DNA of 64,000 nucleotides, from contig CM055315.2 in the NCBI GenBank assembly GCA_029255685.2, positions 70,709,681 to 70,773,680 on the forward strand. Reading direction: 5' to 3'. The stretch comes from Silene conica. Its lineage: Eukaryota; Streptophyta; Magnoliopsida; Caryophyllales; Caryophyllaceae. The position numbers were made by a program, and so were the translations under genes. The stretch's first letter is position 1. Each line of letters opens with the position of its first letter. The notes beneath the pieces were generated by a model. That model was not told the DNA's origin, ran no database searches, and saw only the letters and a list, made by a program, of their open reading frames with translations. Of this stretch, positions 49,796 to 61,459 are shown one piece after another.

Positions 49796-49832
49796 CTAGT
49801 CTTACGCCCGTGCAAATTGCACGGGCTTGCCC
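49796..49832 (-). mobile_element. Helitron 3' terminus (minus orientation)
   Basis: Minus strand hairpin GCCCGTGCAATTTGCACGGGC, six bases, CTAG then T. Lies about 260 bp beyond a helicase C-terminal fragment of the same orientation, as expected for a Helitron 3' part. Confidence 0.7.
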
Positions 49833-50069
49833 TTTAAAATATTGTAAAAAAATATCGTTAATATAAGTTATTTTTTTAAATAAGGTCATATTTTCTCTAG
49901 TTAGTGTGGTTCAATATATGGAGATGGTTTTTAAAATAGGGTAAAAAAACAATTGCTTTTTAGTCATATATACTCCGTATTATAGCATAACAAAAGTAGA
50001 AAAGTTTTAAAAAAAGAAAAACAACACAATGAGCAGTAATGGTGTACAATCATAATTACAATTGTACTA

Positions 50070-50190
50070 TAATTTCTCGAAATTGGACGCACGTTTTTCA
50101 TCATCGCAAATAAGAATCTTTAGTCCCTTTTTGCTTGTGACTCTCGAAATGGCCACATAGAGCTGACCGTGTGTAAATACTGACTTATGA
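50070..50190 (-). pseudogene. Helitron helicase C-terminal fragment
   Basis: The minus strand encodes VFTHGQLYVAISRVTSKKGL followed by a KILICDDE stretch, the conserved end of the Pif1-like domain in plant Helitron RepHel proteins, then a stop near 50065. Upstream helicase and Rep parts are missing. Together with the terminus at 49796-49832 it marks the 3' end of a decayed Helitron. Confidence 0.85.
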
Positions 50191-51879
50191 AGATATTAAG
50201 AAAATTCAAATGGAATGCTCTATTCTATGTGAATTACAAAAATGTCAACATATAACACAATATAAACCCGTGTATTGTTTTACATGTATTGAATGTTAAT
50301 TAGCACCCGTGTATTAATAATGTCCGATAAATTGCACATGATTGTTTTCACATGTTGGCTGTTAGTTAGGACCTAATGACCTATGTATTAAACTTATTGC
50401 GTAAAGCGCGTGATTGATCAAGAATTTGTAATCTGAACCCGTGTAAACACCCACATTGCGAAATTTGAAATAAGGAATTTACACATACTATACATGTATG
50501 AGTGAATTTGAAATACGGGTCCGTGTATTAGAACTATAATACGTAAGCATGTGTAAAACAAAATATTGCAAATTGCACCAAAATGCTTAAATTACTGCGT
50601 GCAGTTTTTCGGTTGTTTCAATGGGAGACATCCCGTGCAAATTTTTTTTATGATTGTACCAATTTACACAGACCCGCGAATTTGAAAGAACGTACTTTTA
50701 ATATTTAATAAATATAGACTGATTTGTCGCATATCTTTAAATTTTTTACTTAACATATTTAATTGAAGTAAATAAATGAATGAGATAAGAAAATATATAA
50801 AACCATAACCCGTAAAACCATTTAAAATTATTGTAATTTTTGTAAAACAAAAGGTTGAAACTTAGATTTACTTTAAGCGAGTTTACCCAAAACAGACGAA
50901 GTTCAAAGATATCGTATTAACGACCCGTATACCAACTTTCCATAGCCACACATACAACTTTGTGCTCTCTCATCTCTCACCCTAAAATAACTACCTTTCT
51001 ATAACATACTACTCCGTATTTTGTACCTTTCATCTTGTCGTCTTCTCATTTGATTTCTATCTCACGTAATCTGTTACACTCGTCATTTCAAGATCATTTG
51101 AACTTGCAATGTCCCAATTCCTCTCTCTCGTTGCAATTCTTCATACAGAGTAATTTTTTGCCGTATTTTTCAGATTTCAATAAAAAAAATTTATGCATAT
51201 GAATATTTTTTTGTCCATATTTTCAGGTTTCAATATTATTATGTTTTTTACTTTTTATCAAAGTATTTCTGATTTTTTTCGATTTAATTAAATTTATCTA
51301 TCGACCTTAGTTATTTCCATATTTCATAGGGAGTTCATCTTATGTGAATAATTTATGTGAATCATACCCATGAGCAATTGAACAACATAAATATAATGAC
51401 TTATTTAATTTTAATGTCATGTTTTTATAAAAAAACTGTTTTCTCTTTATTTGACTTATTTTTCTATATTTTTTTCTATAATAATAGGTATTTTAAAAAG
51501 ATTGTTTAATAATTTTTCTATTTTTACCATAATTAATTTAACTATAAAAGTTATTATTGATTTTTTTTAATCTAGTTATTTAATATGCAATCCACATATA
51601 TGAATAATTTGTCAGTTTTATTGTTGTAGATGGAAATAAAAGTGTTGTATAAGAAATAATGGGGTGGAGAACATGGTGGGTCAGCTCTTAAAAATAAAAT
51701 AAAAAATGAACTTTCAACCACAGTGCAACACCTAAGCACTGTGGTTGTTGCTTTTATATATATGATTACAATTAATGTTGTGAATCTGTCGCCTTGAGCC
51801 GCTAATTGCGTCTCCGTTGCCAACTTCACCATGCACATACGTTGAAAATGACTTATTAAATTGGGAAATTAAGGTAAGA
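50191..51879. other. AT-rich spacer, no gene recognised
   Basis: Contains repeats of CACCCGTGTA / ACCCGTGTATTA type (50270-50600), probably Helitron-derived. Short ORFs without motifs. No RNA gene seen. Confidence 0.55.
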
Positions 51880-51915
51880 CTAGTGTAACACCTGTAAAAA
51901 TTTACCGTATTGTTC
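51880..51915 (-). mobile_element. Helitron-like 3' terminus, degenerate
   Basis: Minus strand: imperfect hairpin (GGTAAATTTTTAC core), GTGTTA spacer, CTAGT. Same orientation as the helicase fragment at 53765-54024. Confidence 0.45.
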
Positions 51916-52126
51916 AATTTTAATTTTTATAGATATTTTGATAAAAAAAATTACCAAATTTATGTTATGGGGTTATAATGATCTTTAATGATAATTTATA
52001 TATTTATATGTAGATTTTAGGTGTGATGAATGAGGAAGAAGAGGAAACAAAGGAGAACATTTTTGTTGACGCGGGAAACCCGTGTGGGAAAAACTGCGGG
52101 GAAATCGGTGTTCCTCAAATTAAGTT

Positions 52127-52585
52127 AATTAACTATGAAAGTCAACTTGTGAATGTCGATGATATTACAAATATTCTGTGGAAAAGCTAGTTCTAGTGAG
52201 ATAAGTGAATTATGCATACATTCTAAGGTCCTCAAGCTACATATTTATGCTTTTCTCCCTTGGCTAAGAACCGTTGGATTTGTCCTTTACCCATTGTCTA
52301 TTGTTGGATGATGATTGCCTTATTTAGCTTTTATACTTTTTCCTCTTTTCCCTTATCTTCTTTGACTTATAACCATTTGGGGTTGTCGTTGGGTCTTTCT
52401 CAACACACTTCATTTCTTCTCTTTTTTTTCTTCTTATTCACGTGACTCTCTTCCTTTTGTGTTTGTTTGTTTTCCATCATGTGGTTATGGGGATGACACA
52501 TCATCAATCCATTCATTCATGAGATTACCCACTCAAATGATGCCATGTGTCTAGGAGTAAAAAATGTTATTTTTGGAGCCTAACA
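52127..52585. repeat. LTR-like direct repeat, left copy
   Basis: AATTAACTATGAAAGTC to GGAGCCTAACA, 459 bp, about 93% identical by eye to 53245-53700. The minus-strand reading starts TGTTAGGCTCC. Confidence 0.8.
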
Positions 52586-52618
52586 TTAGCCCCCAATTTC
52601 CGTGTAAGTGTGCTTACG

Positions 52619-53190
52619 CGGAAATTTGATTGCGCCTGGATCCTACTGCTGGCGAGGAGGCATCTCTTACCAAGTTGGCTGGTCTGGAACCTGCAAAACG
52701 TTCTTACAACGTTCTACTGGATGTTGTACTCTGGAGGAGGAGAAGGAGATATCTTCTGGTACCCTTCTCCTTTCTTGGGTTTTTCTTGTTTTGTTCCGTG
52801 GTTTATTTTTTCTGACACTACTTTCTGGTTTCAGAATATGCTGGGCTCAGGATGAGTCCCGCCATGATGATGGCACAGAGAAGGAAGAAGGCTGTTGCAA
52901 CTGCATCAAAGTCTTCATATAAGAGGAGGGCTGATACTGCCAAATCTGAACATGGTGATCTGCTTCCTGGACCCAAGAATATGTGAACAAATGTTCTGCT
53001 GGAGCAGACGGCTATGCTGGAGGCGAAGGACACTCTGGCAACAGAAGTGAAGGAGCTAAAGGAGGCAAATGGTGCTCTGGCCGCGGAGGTGGATCCTTCG
53101 TGGAGGAGGGAGGATGCACTCTCCAAGATTTTATCTGGTGTTGTTTCCTGCACTCACTGGGAAGCTATAATAGTGTGTGAAAGAGTTTAA
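52619..53190 (+). pseudogene. Captured intron-bearing gene fragment with coiled coil
   Basis: A coding-like exon (PTAGEEASLTKLAGLEPAKR) ends at 52758. A classical intron follows (GTACCC...TTTCAG, 52759-52834), then a second exon with MSPAMMMAQRRKKAVATASK. One in-frame TGA at 52984-52986 is followed by an uninterrupted coiled coil (MLEAKDTLATEVKELKEANG) to TAA at 53188-53190. This composition resembles plant transposon-associated proteins with coiled coils, but no name is given. It cannot make a full protein. Confidence 0.5.
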
Positions 53191-53244
53191 CGAGAATAAG
53201 CACTTAGAGTTCACCCCTGTCACCCCCTATATATCCGCCCCTGA

Positions 53245-53700
53245 AATTAACTATGAAAGTCGACTTGTGAATGTCGATGATATTACAAATATTCTGTGGA
53301 AAAGCTAGTTCTAGTGAGATAAGTGAATTATGCATACATTCTAAGGTCCTCAAGCTACCTATTTATACTTTTTCCCCTTGGCTAAGGACTGTTGGATTTG
53401 TCCGTTACCCATTGCCTATTGTTGAATGTTGATTACCTTATTTAGCTTTCATACTTTTTCTCTTTTCCCTTGTCTTCTTTGACTTATAACCATTTGAGGT
53501 TGTCCTTGGGTCTTCCTCAACACACTTCCTTTTTTCTCCTTTTTTTCTTCTTATTCACATGACTCCCTTCCTTTTGTGTTTGTTTGCTTTCCATCTTGTG
53601 GTTATGGGGATGACACATCATCAATCCATTCCTTCATGAGATTACTCACTCAAATGATGCCACGTGTCAAGGGGTAAAAAGTGATATTTGGAGCCTAACA
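53245..53700. repeat. LTR-like direct repeat, right copy
   Basis: 456 bp, ends GGAGCCTAACA like the left copy. Confidence 0.8.
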
Positions 53701-53764
53701 ATAGAGAAGAATCGATTAGGTTGTTAAATATGCTAATAACGGATTTGATGTATAGACAAATACA

Positions 53765-54024
53765 TTAATAAAATAAAGAAAAAGGTCTATATATAATAAG
53801 ATAAAAGTTTATACAAAGTAATATAGACTTATAGAGTAGGATATAAAAACAGGAAAGTCTAATACAAACTCGTAGTTTCTCGAAAATCCCCTTGTAAACA
53901 ACATTACTTGTTGTAGTAGAAATGACTTTGTCTTCATCTAAAATAAGGACTTTTAGACTATTCTTATTTGTAACCCGGGAGATAACAACGTACAACTGTC
54001 CATGGGTGAAGACCGGTCTAGGAC
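53765..54024 (-). pseudogene. Helitron helicase C-terminal fragment, second copy
   Basis: The minus strand encodes VFTHGQLYVVISRVTNKNSL, then LDEDK and TTSNVVYKGIFEKL, the conserved end of the RepHel helicase, longer than the copy at 50070. The start of the domain is absent. Part of its sequence (GACTTTTAGACTATTCTTATTTG) is repeated at about 54022-54044. Confidence 0.88.
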
Positions 54025-54244
54025 TTTTAGACTATTCTTATTTGAAATTTTTTTATCGTAATTGCATTAATAATGCAAGCTGATTTGATGTAGTATTATA
54101 ATCGCACAATTTTGAGCGATAAACATTGAAGTGATCTAATTAAATTGATAGTATGAACGTCCTGTATGTAACGCTGCACGTGGAGGCATCAGTCATGTAA
54201 TGCTATGTTTTTTTTATGTGGCTTAATTGTAACTAAAGTAATAC

Positions 54245-54275
54245 CCGTGAAAATTCACGGGGTTGTTCAATTTTA
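54245..54275 (-). mobile_element. Helitron-like hairpin, degenerate end
   Basis: Perfect hairpin CCCGTGAAAATTCACGGG, but the following bases read CTTTAGT on the minus strand rather than CTAGT. Confidence 0.4.
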
Positions 54276-55097
54276 ATTTTTTTTACACGAAACGGTCAAT
54301 TTAAGAGACTAATAACTTTTGCGGTGTATATATGTAAATGCTTTAATAAAGATAAATCAAAAATTTTATATATAATTAAAAGATATATAAGAACAGTTTG
54401 ACATTTAACATTTTACTTGTAAGTTGAGAAAACGTTAAATATAATTAAAAAAGGGAAAGTATTTACTTTTCATACACGAAAAGTAATTGTGAGCTGAAAG
54501 TTAATTAAAATATAAAAATTAAGAGCAAGTGCAATAGTGGGTTTTTGCCTCAGGTTTGTAAGAACTTGATAAATAAAGTTCATCTATTGGAGGTTACATC
54601 GGGGTTGTGAAATAAATTGATAGTAGAGGGTTTAGTTGGAATGTAAATTAATACTGTATACCAATAAGTCTAACTTTTTTTTTTCAACCGTTAATAATAA
54701 GAATAATTGATTAACTCTTTTGTAATTATTGAAAGTTATTTCCAATGTAATTTAAAACAACTATTTCTATACGTAATTATTAGGGGTGATTTCCAATGTA
54801 ACTTAAAGCAACTATTTCTATACGTAATTAAGAGTTAAACAAATTAATGTTTTGTAATTATTCGGTTTAGAGTTCCATCTTCTAATTGAAAGCACTTGGG
54901 ACGAGTTTTAGCTTGGTCTTATTCCTACAAAATAGCAATAGAAACACAAAGAAGCAAATTCGAGGCAAAACAAGATAGAAATCATATGTAAATGCCTACA
55001 GATGTGTGCCAAATGGTGCTAAAAAGTGTAAATAATATGCACGCGTCAATACTTATTTTGTTTATTTACGCCGACTACTATGGTTACTAGTATTATA
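54276..55097. other. AT-rich spacer, no gene recognised
   Basis: Contains a near-repeat (TTTCCAATGTAA..TAAAACAACTATTTCTATACG) at about 54738 and 54790. No ORF with motifs. Confidence 0.55.
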
Positions 55098-56035
55098 CTA
55101 GTGTAACACCCTTGAAAAATTACGGGGTTGTGTACACTTACTTTTAAAGATGACAAAGGTAAATTTATTTCATTATATAGCAATTCTATTTTTTCGAACA
55201 ATTTGATTTTTAACAGGGTTGTTTTGCGTATAAGATATATATGTTCGGTCAATTTGGGTGAATTTCCTGGTGCACTAATTTTCGAATATCTGTTACCATT
55301 GACGAAAATATTTGGATTAATTATGATAACATGAATGAATAAGGGAAATGAAGAAACAATAAACGATTGAAAAAAAAGATTAAATAGTTAATAATGAGTA
55401 ATTTGAAAAGTTCTTGCCTTGTGATGAATTGGTGAAAGAACTTAAGTTGACGAACAAATAGGATGAATAAAATAACTAATCAGGTAGAAATCTAAATTAA
55501 ATGGGTGTATCAAAATTCGAAAATCAAATTAGTATATTTTATGATTTATGGAATATTTTATTTTGTCATATATAGTTTACCATAACGCTGAAACAGGAGT
55601 ATGTTACACGGTTATCAAAATCAAATTAGTATATTTAATTTGGAATAAAATATTCAATCATATATTGACTTACACGGTTATGGAATATTCAATCAAATTA
55701 GTATATTTTATAATAAAATATTCAATCATATATTGACTTACACGGTTATGGAATATTCAATCAAATTAGCATATTTTACGATGATTTATGGAATCTTTTA
55801 TTTTGTATTTGATTTAATTATTAAAAAATTTATTCCAAATTTATGATGTGGCATGAATTAGACATTCTGATTGGTCTACGAAACATAAATTTGTGAGGGT
55901 GAATGAGAGGGCGAGAAATAGTAAACGCTGAAACGATATTGCGCCACGTCAGCTAATTAACATTTTGTTTTTATAGTAATAATGATAGTATTATTATTAT
56001 TATTATATTATATTATATTATTATTATTATTATAT
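55098..56035 (-). mobile_element. Possible complete non-autonomous Helitron
   Basis: The minus-strand 3' end at 55098-55130 has CTAGT preceded by a weak hairpin (CCCCGTAATTTTTCAAGGG). The other side (55935-56035) has the string CTGACGTGGCGCAATATCG followed outward by AT-rich DNA, like 5' regions of plant Helitrons. Internal (ATTCAATCAAATTAGTATATTTTA) repeats occur around 55625-55790. The exact 5' TC could not be fixed. Confidence 0.35.
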
Positions 56036-56050
56036 ACTCCGTATATAATA
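55980..56050. repeat. (TAT/ATT)n microsatellite
   Basis: Mixed TTA/TATTA units, about 60 bp. Confidence 0.8.
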
Positions 56051-57425
56051 TTATTATAATTATAATTAGTTGACTTACTCTTATTGACCAAATTGGATGT
56101 AACATTCTCAAAATGGATGGGAGGCCTCCATTATGCAAATGCTGAAATATTATAATGCCACGTCAGCAATTTTACATTTTTCTTTTATATATGTAATGAT
56201 TTTTATCAGTGAGACTCTTTCCTATTTTTTTATTGTTTAGACTCGCTTTGAACTCATCTACTTTATACATTATCTGTCACATTTAACTCAGACTATACTT
56301 CTCTAATTCATGTTTTTTCAAAAAGAAATGATACTACCTCCGATTTCCTATGATGTTCCCCTTTCCGTTTTGGTCTAATAACATTGATGTTCTCTCTTTT
56401 CTCTTTTGGACAACTTTGTGTGGTCCAAAATCAATTTCATGTGGGGTCATGTGTATTGTGTTATCCAAATTAATTTCCTTATTTCTTGTGTTAAAATCAA
56501 AAGGGAACAACACAGGAAATCGAAAAGAGTACAAGCTAAGAGATCCATTCATAAGACAATTTCCCAACAAAGTGGACTCAAGACTCACCCAAAATTTTAA
56601 ATTGAGTGAACTTAAAACTTATTCAGGACTATGATAGATTATTGGTAGTTTTGAGTGAATCTTGTCTCTAGACTTATCAAAGTCTTACCTTGAGGGTAAC
56701 ATTATCCGTAAGAATCCCCAAAGTCTTAAGACTCTACCACATCCGTTTCCACTAACTTTTATTATTTTTTATTGTCCAGACTCACCTCAGACCCACCCAA
56801 AACTTTATACATTATCCGTCAGAGTCACCTCAGACTCTACTTTTCCACTTCACTTTTTCTTTTTAGATACTTATTAAAATTACTTCTAGTGGGATCAAGA
56901 CCCACCAAAGTCTCGAGGAGAGTCTTCGATTTCCAAGACTCGACTTAAAACTTCCTCAAGACTCGAGTAGATTAATGGTGAAATTGAGAGTCTGGTTTTT
57001 TTGTCTCAAGATGCCAATAACATTACCAATAATTTTACCCTAATGAGTCACTAACTAGGCTCACTTGACCCATACCTCATAGAAACCTTAATATAATGCT
57101 CAGTTTTCTAAGGTTGAAGCACATCCTGATCATAACTCATAAACTAATTTTTAAGGGTTAAGACAGAAATATCGTGATAATAAGTTATAGGTTCAAATTT
57201 TATTTCTCATATGTTAAACTGACCTTGCACCATATTTTGGGGGGAAAAACCTCTGGACCAATGTGGGTTTAGGTCATTTTTAAATTGGTTATTTTTATTG
57301 AATATCATAATAAAATGTCGGATGATATGGTCTGTTAATAGATTGAATTTAACCCAACATGACTCGATACGTCATGAACAATTGAGCTAAGCAAACCTAG
57401 ACACAACGCAAGAAGCTATGTGAAC
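56051..57425. other. Spacer, no gene recognised
   Basis: Holds a second CTGACGTGGCATTATAATA-like block near 56150 (minus strand), similar to that at 55950. From 56330 to 57000 it has repeated short blocks of AGACTCACC / TTATCCGTCA type, probably decayed MITEs. ORFs at 56334-56634 have no motif. Confidence 0.5.
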
Positions 57426-57936
57426 TAGGGGTGAACAAATTTAAGTCAGGGCTGAAAAAATGGGCTAGACCGAACCGGACTATTTGGTCTGGACCAAATA
57501 CGGACCGAATTATTTTGGTCCGGTCCTCGATCTTCATTTTTTCAAGTTTTAGTCTTCATTCCGGTCCGGTCCAAGACTGGTTAATTTAGGCCCGGACCGA
57601 ATAGACCAAAGTTCATGTTTTTAAGACTAATCATTAAAATATTTTGAATTAAATTAACATTTTATCTTCAAAAGACATTATAAATTAGTATTGTCAATGA
57701 TTTTCATAAAAAGAGTCGTCTAACTATTTAAATGCATTTTATTTAGCGGAATTAAAATGTAATTATCTTATATGAAATAGTGAAGAAAATAGTTTAGGTC
57801 CATTTCATCCAAAATCGGACTGGACTAAATATTTCGGGTTTGGTCGAATTTAAGACCGGAAATTTTAGATCCGATCTTTAATCCACCAAATTTTTAAGTT
57901 TGGCATTCAGTCCGATCTTGGACCAATTCTCACCCA
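57426..57936. repeat. hAT-like MITE relic with GGTCCGGACC repeats
   Basis: Begins TAGGGGTGAAC and ends TTCTCACCC (minus strand GGGTGAGAATTGGTCC), with many GGTCC / GGACC strings internally. No clear 8-bp duplication. Confidence 0.45.
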
Positions 57937-58752
57937 CGAAGCAAACCTCAAGTCGATATGTGACATTGTCACTGTTTCTGTATCTAAAAGTGACCCGATT
58001 AGTTATTGTAAGGCAGTAAGAGATGAGCAGAAAAAATAGAGGCGTAGGGCCCTGAAGGCGAAGACGTAGATTCACATGGTTTTATGACTCAAAAGTCTGA
58101 AAACGTGATGACAAACGTTTAGAGTTGATATGACGCTGATGCATGCACAAAACTATAGAAAAAGACAATAACTGGGAAAGAAAGTTGAGATGCAGTTCCA
58201 AAATGCAGCAAATATGAATTATAACGAACATATACATCAATACAGGGTAATCTTGCCAGCGCCGTCTCCGAGATTTTGGATGAGGCCCTTTTTTATAGAG
58301 GGAATTGAACATGAGATATCTTGAACAAGAGGTTAGTTTTCAACCACCAAACTAGTATTATTATACAACTTTATTACTACACATTTAGCTATATGTACAA
58401 TCTGATATATTATTTGGCCCTCTAAAATTGGAGGCCCTGTCCGCCGCACGGGCTAAAAGACGGGCCAAAATCTTGCGACTGGTTAAATAATAATATATGA
58501 TATAAAACAAAAGCTAAGTAATACAGTAGCAAATTATTTTATCTTATCCAACAACCTGATTAATATGCAACTTGTTGTAAGCTTGTGACGGATATACCCG
58601 TCAGGCCGTGACAAATAGGTTATGAACTTATGATATAGCTAGCAATGTGATAGTATTCGATTAGGCAGTGAATTTGAGTAATTTGCGGAGTGGGGCCTTT
58701 ACTGACCAAAAAGGCAGTTAAAATGCAATCCTGGGCCCTTTTCTTTACTGTA
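57937..58752. other. Spacer, no gene recognised
   Basis: Short ORFs without motifs; a MITE-like string AAGCTTGTGACGGATATACC near 58580. Confidence 0.5.
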
Positions 58753-58762
58753 TTAATAATTT

Positions 58763-58957
58763 AGTAAGTCTCGCTTGCGACGGGTCGTTATTTGTGACGG
58801 ATATTTTGTGAGATAAAATGGATACAAAATGAGTTAGTGGGGAAAGGGGACCACAGGAATAGTGTTGGAGAGAGAGGAAAAGTGGGTATTTCGTGAGAGA
58901 AAACGGTATCCGTCACAAGCTTGCGACGGATAGTGCCGTTGCAAATAAGAATTTGTG
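58763..58957. mobile_element. MITE of the GTGACGGATA family with 10-bp flanking repeat
   Basis: Imperfect inverted repeats (left CGCTTGCGACGGG..TTATTTGTGACGG; right TCCGTCACAAGCTTGCGACGG and CAAATAAGAATTTGTG) are flanked on both sides by TTAATAATTT (58753-58762 and 58958-58967). A 9-10 bp duplication suggests a Mutator-like MITE. Confidence 0.7.
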
Positions 58958-58967
58958 TTAATAATTT

Positions 58968-60477
58968 GGTATGGCCCATTTGTTATCTCTCATTCCCGCC
59001 TTAGGCATGCAAACCTGTACCAATGTCCACTACCATTAGGCACTAGCTACCTTCATCATCATTCATTCATTCATTCGAATTAAAATCTTGTTCTTTTCAC
59101 ACTGTCCAATGACCGCACCGTCACATTGCGATCTCTCAAAACCCCTTCCAATTGTTTTCTTTCCTTGTTTTCCCATTTGCGCTTGTCCGGTGTTGTATAT
59201 GCTCGTGACACATTTAACCCATTACAAATAAAAATTTGTACAATCTATATCTTTCTTGTGTTAACTAATGCTTACAACACTACAATTTGATATAGATATA
59301 GATATGTATATGTCAAACTTACGAGTATCTATGTCACGACCATCAAATTCCAGATGTGCATTGCACCTACATATTTAAACTCAACTTCTTCTTTTAAGAT
59401 CAAATGTTCCATTTCTATACAATGTGATGATCAACATTTAGTGACAAAATTATGACGAACGTGACTCAAAACATGATTTAGTAAATATACTATCGGAGGT
59501 AAACTTAAGGATTGACTAGTACAATCAAACCGGTAAACTTAAGGGTCGACTAGTACAATCAAAACCGATAACTTTCATGGTTAAGGAAGGAAATGAGTGA
59601 ATTACCGAAAATCCTAGACCGTATTAGTTTAAAAAGTTGAGAAATTCTACAATAAGACGGTCTCATACCATATGTTTTTATAAAAAGTTTGGATGTAGTT
59701 AATTAGTGGGAGTAGTAATGACGAAAAAATAAAAGAAATGATCCGCAAACGTTGTAGGAAGTATGTTTGTGTTAAAATAATGAAGTCATGTATCTACAAA
59801 CATTTAGTTGTAATTTATTGTGAGATGATTAGTTTGGTAATTGAACAACCTAAAAACATTAATTCCTTTCAAATAAAATCAGATTCATGAACCTGGGCTT
59901 ATATAGTGAATGCAATTATGCAAACACACACACAAGGTTTATAATTGAAGTAAGGTTCTCATAATCTGACTACTTACTAACTTACCAGTTACCATACATG
60001 ATACATTCATGAACCTTGATTAATTAATTACTCCGTAGTAATTACCATTCAAGAGTTGGAACTTGGAACTACTCCACTCTCCAACTCATTCTACAGTATT
60101 ATACTGTACTTTCCATCATTTATCTAACTAATCAGATTAGTTACTCACCTACTCTTTCCGTTCATTTCATTTCCATACGGCGATCGACACAGTACAACTT
60201 ACTCTTCAGTGTGATCAATGAGATTGGAAATAATGTTAGATATATTAGATTAGATTAGATTAGATTAGATTGGATTATAAGTAAGAAAGCCAAAAAAAAT
60301 GGTGTACTAGATGGAAATATTTAAAGCAGAGCATTTATCAAAAAATCAAACCAAAATTTGGGATCTCTATACAACTTACTCACTTACTTACTGTATCTAA
60401 CAACGCCAGTCTGCAGCCTACAATATATAATCATCTATCCATCTTTCATCATCAAAATCACACTACATTTCCCTTCT
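58968..60477. other. Spacer and 3' flank of the DUF538 gene
   Basis: No ORF with motifs. Contains AGATT pentanucleotide repeats at 60244-60270, and a near-repeat (AACTTAAGGATTGACTAGTA / AACTTAAGGGTCGACTAGTA) at about 59503 and 59536. Confidence 0.55.
60244..60270 (+). repeat. (ATTAG)n microsatellite
   Basis: Five units of ATTAG and a diverged end. Confidence 0.9.
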
Positions 60478-61167
60478 TCATCTCTCTGCTTCTAATCCTT
60501 TGTCCTTTCTTCCCCTGTAATTTATATTTCCTGCACAAAATCAAACAAACTCCTACTATTATTTATAATATAAATATGCAAAATGGGACAAAATCTCTTT
60601 ATTCCACAAGAAATTGTGAAACCCAAAATACTTCCACAACTTTTAATTTATTTGTTACAATAAAAAATCAAACCAAAATTCAAAAAAATTACTAAAAGAT
60701 AAAAGCAACCCAGAAATTAAAATGACAAAAATACCTTGATTATTTGGTTTACAACTGGGTGGATCTTCAAAGAGTGATAAAGAAAGGTGTTTCTGAGCCA
60801 TACCAATATCAAACAAAATTAAGCCAGAATCAGGATCATTAACACTAATTTCTTTAACAGGTAACCAAATAAAGAGTTCTTCTTGGGTTAATCCTTCAAC
60901 ACCTAAAAGTTCACCAAATGTCAGATTTGCCCTTACAACACTATCAAATTTGACCCTATTATCAAATTTAGTTAAACAAGGACCATCGAGGTATACATTA
61001 AGAAGCCCATTTTGGTCATTAAATTCATATGATTTGACTTCTTTGGGTAAGAGACCTTGTGGAAGACCCTTGTTTTTAAGGAGTTGATGAACTGTTATGG
61101 GTGATGAAGTTGTTGAGTCAATTAGGGTTGTGATTAGTATTGTGATTTGAAGAAGAAGATTGTTCAT
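60478..61167 (-). CDS. DUF538 family protein, two exons
   Basis: Exon 1 is 61167-60735 and exon 2 is 60530-60478, with a 204-bp AT-rich intron (CAAG/GTATTT donor, TTTGTGCAG acceptor). Without splicing, the frame runs on into a hydrophobic tail that looks like intron. The protein of about 161 residues has a signal peptide (LLLQITILITTLIDSTTSS), then the DUF538 core: LLKNKGLPQGLLPKEV, CLTKFDNRVKF, ELFIWLPVKEI, LILFDIGMAQKHLSLSLFE and the PPSC motif. The spliced end reads GRKDKGLEAER. DUF538 proteins are plant-specific secreted or cell-wall beta-barrel proteins of unclear biochemical role, often stress-responsive. The start is chosen by the ATG followed by the signal peptide. Confidence 0.88.
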
Positions 61168-61449
61168 GTTTAATTTGGGGGTTTTGATTGATTGATTGAT
61201 AATTTGTTTGGGTTTGGTGGAAGAAAGGAGAGATTTATGGGAGATGTTGAGGTAATTAGGAAAGCTTAAAGGGAAAGGTTGAGTTGTTGTTGTTATTGTT
61301 ATTATTGTGTTGAATGACGATAATACCCTTTGTTCGGTGGTTGCAGATTTGGAATGTTGATCTTCTTGTTGTTATTGAGTGGATGCAAATGAGTGACTGC
61401 AGAATTATTCGCAATATGACTTACAACAAGAAGCTACTTCTATTTAACT

Positions 61450-61459
61450 ATTTATATAT
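61450..61459 (-). promoter_or_regulatory. Candidate TATA box of the DUF538 gene
   Basis: Minus strand TATATAAATA about 285 bases before the start codon; implies a 5' leader of about 250 bases if used. Confidence 0.4.

Larger units (their letters stand above)
52127..53700. mobile_element. Small LTR-flanked element carrying a captured gene fragment
   Basis: Two direct repeats of about 457 bp flank a 659-bp internal part. Just inside the left copy, on the minus strand, lies a purine tract ending GGAAATTGGGGGC, which could be the PPT of a minus-oriented element. No standard PBS or clear target duplication was seen. The internal part encodes no gag or pol but holds exons of another gene on the plus strand. 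The size suits a TRIM- or LARD-like non-autonomous retroelement. Confidence 0.6.

Noticed and set aside
52818-53153. Minus-strand ORF of 111 codons
   Set aside because: Shadow of the plus-strand captured exon, which has a coiled coil and a proper splice acceptor.
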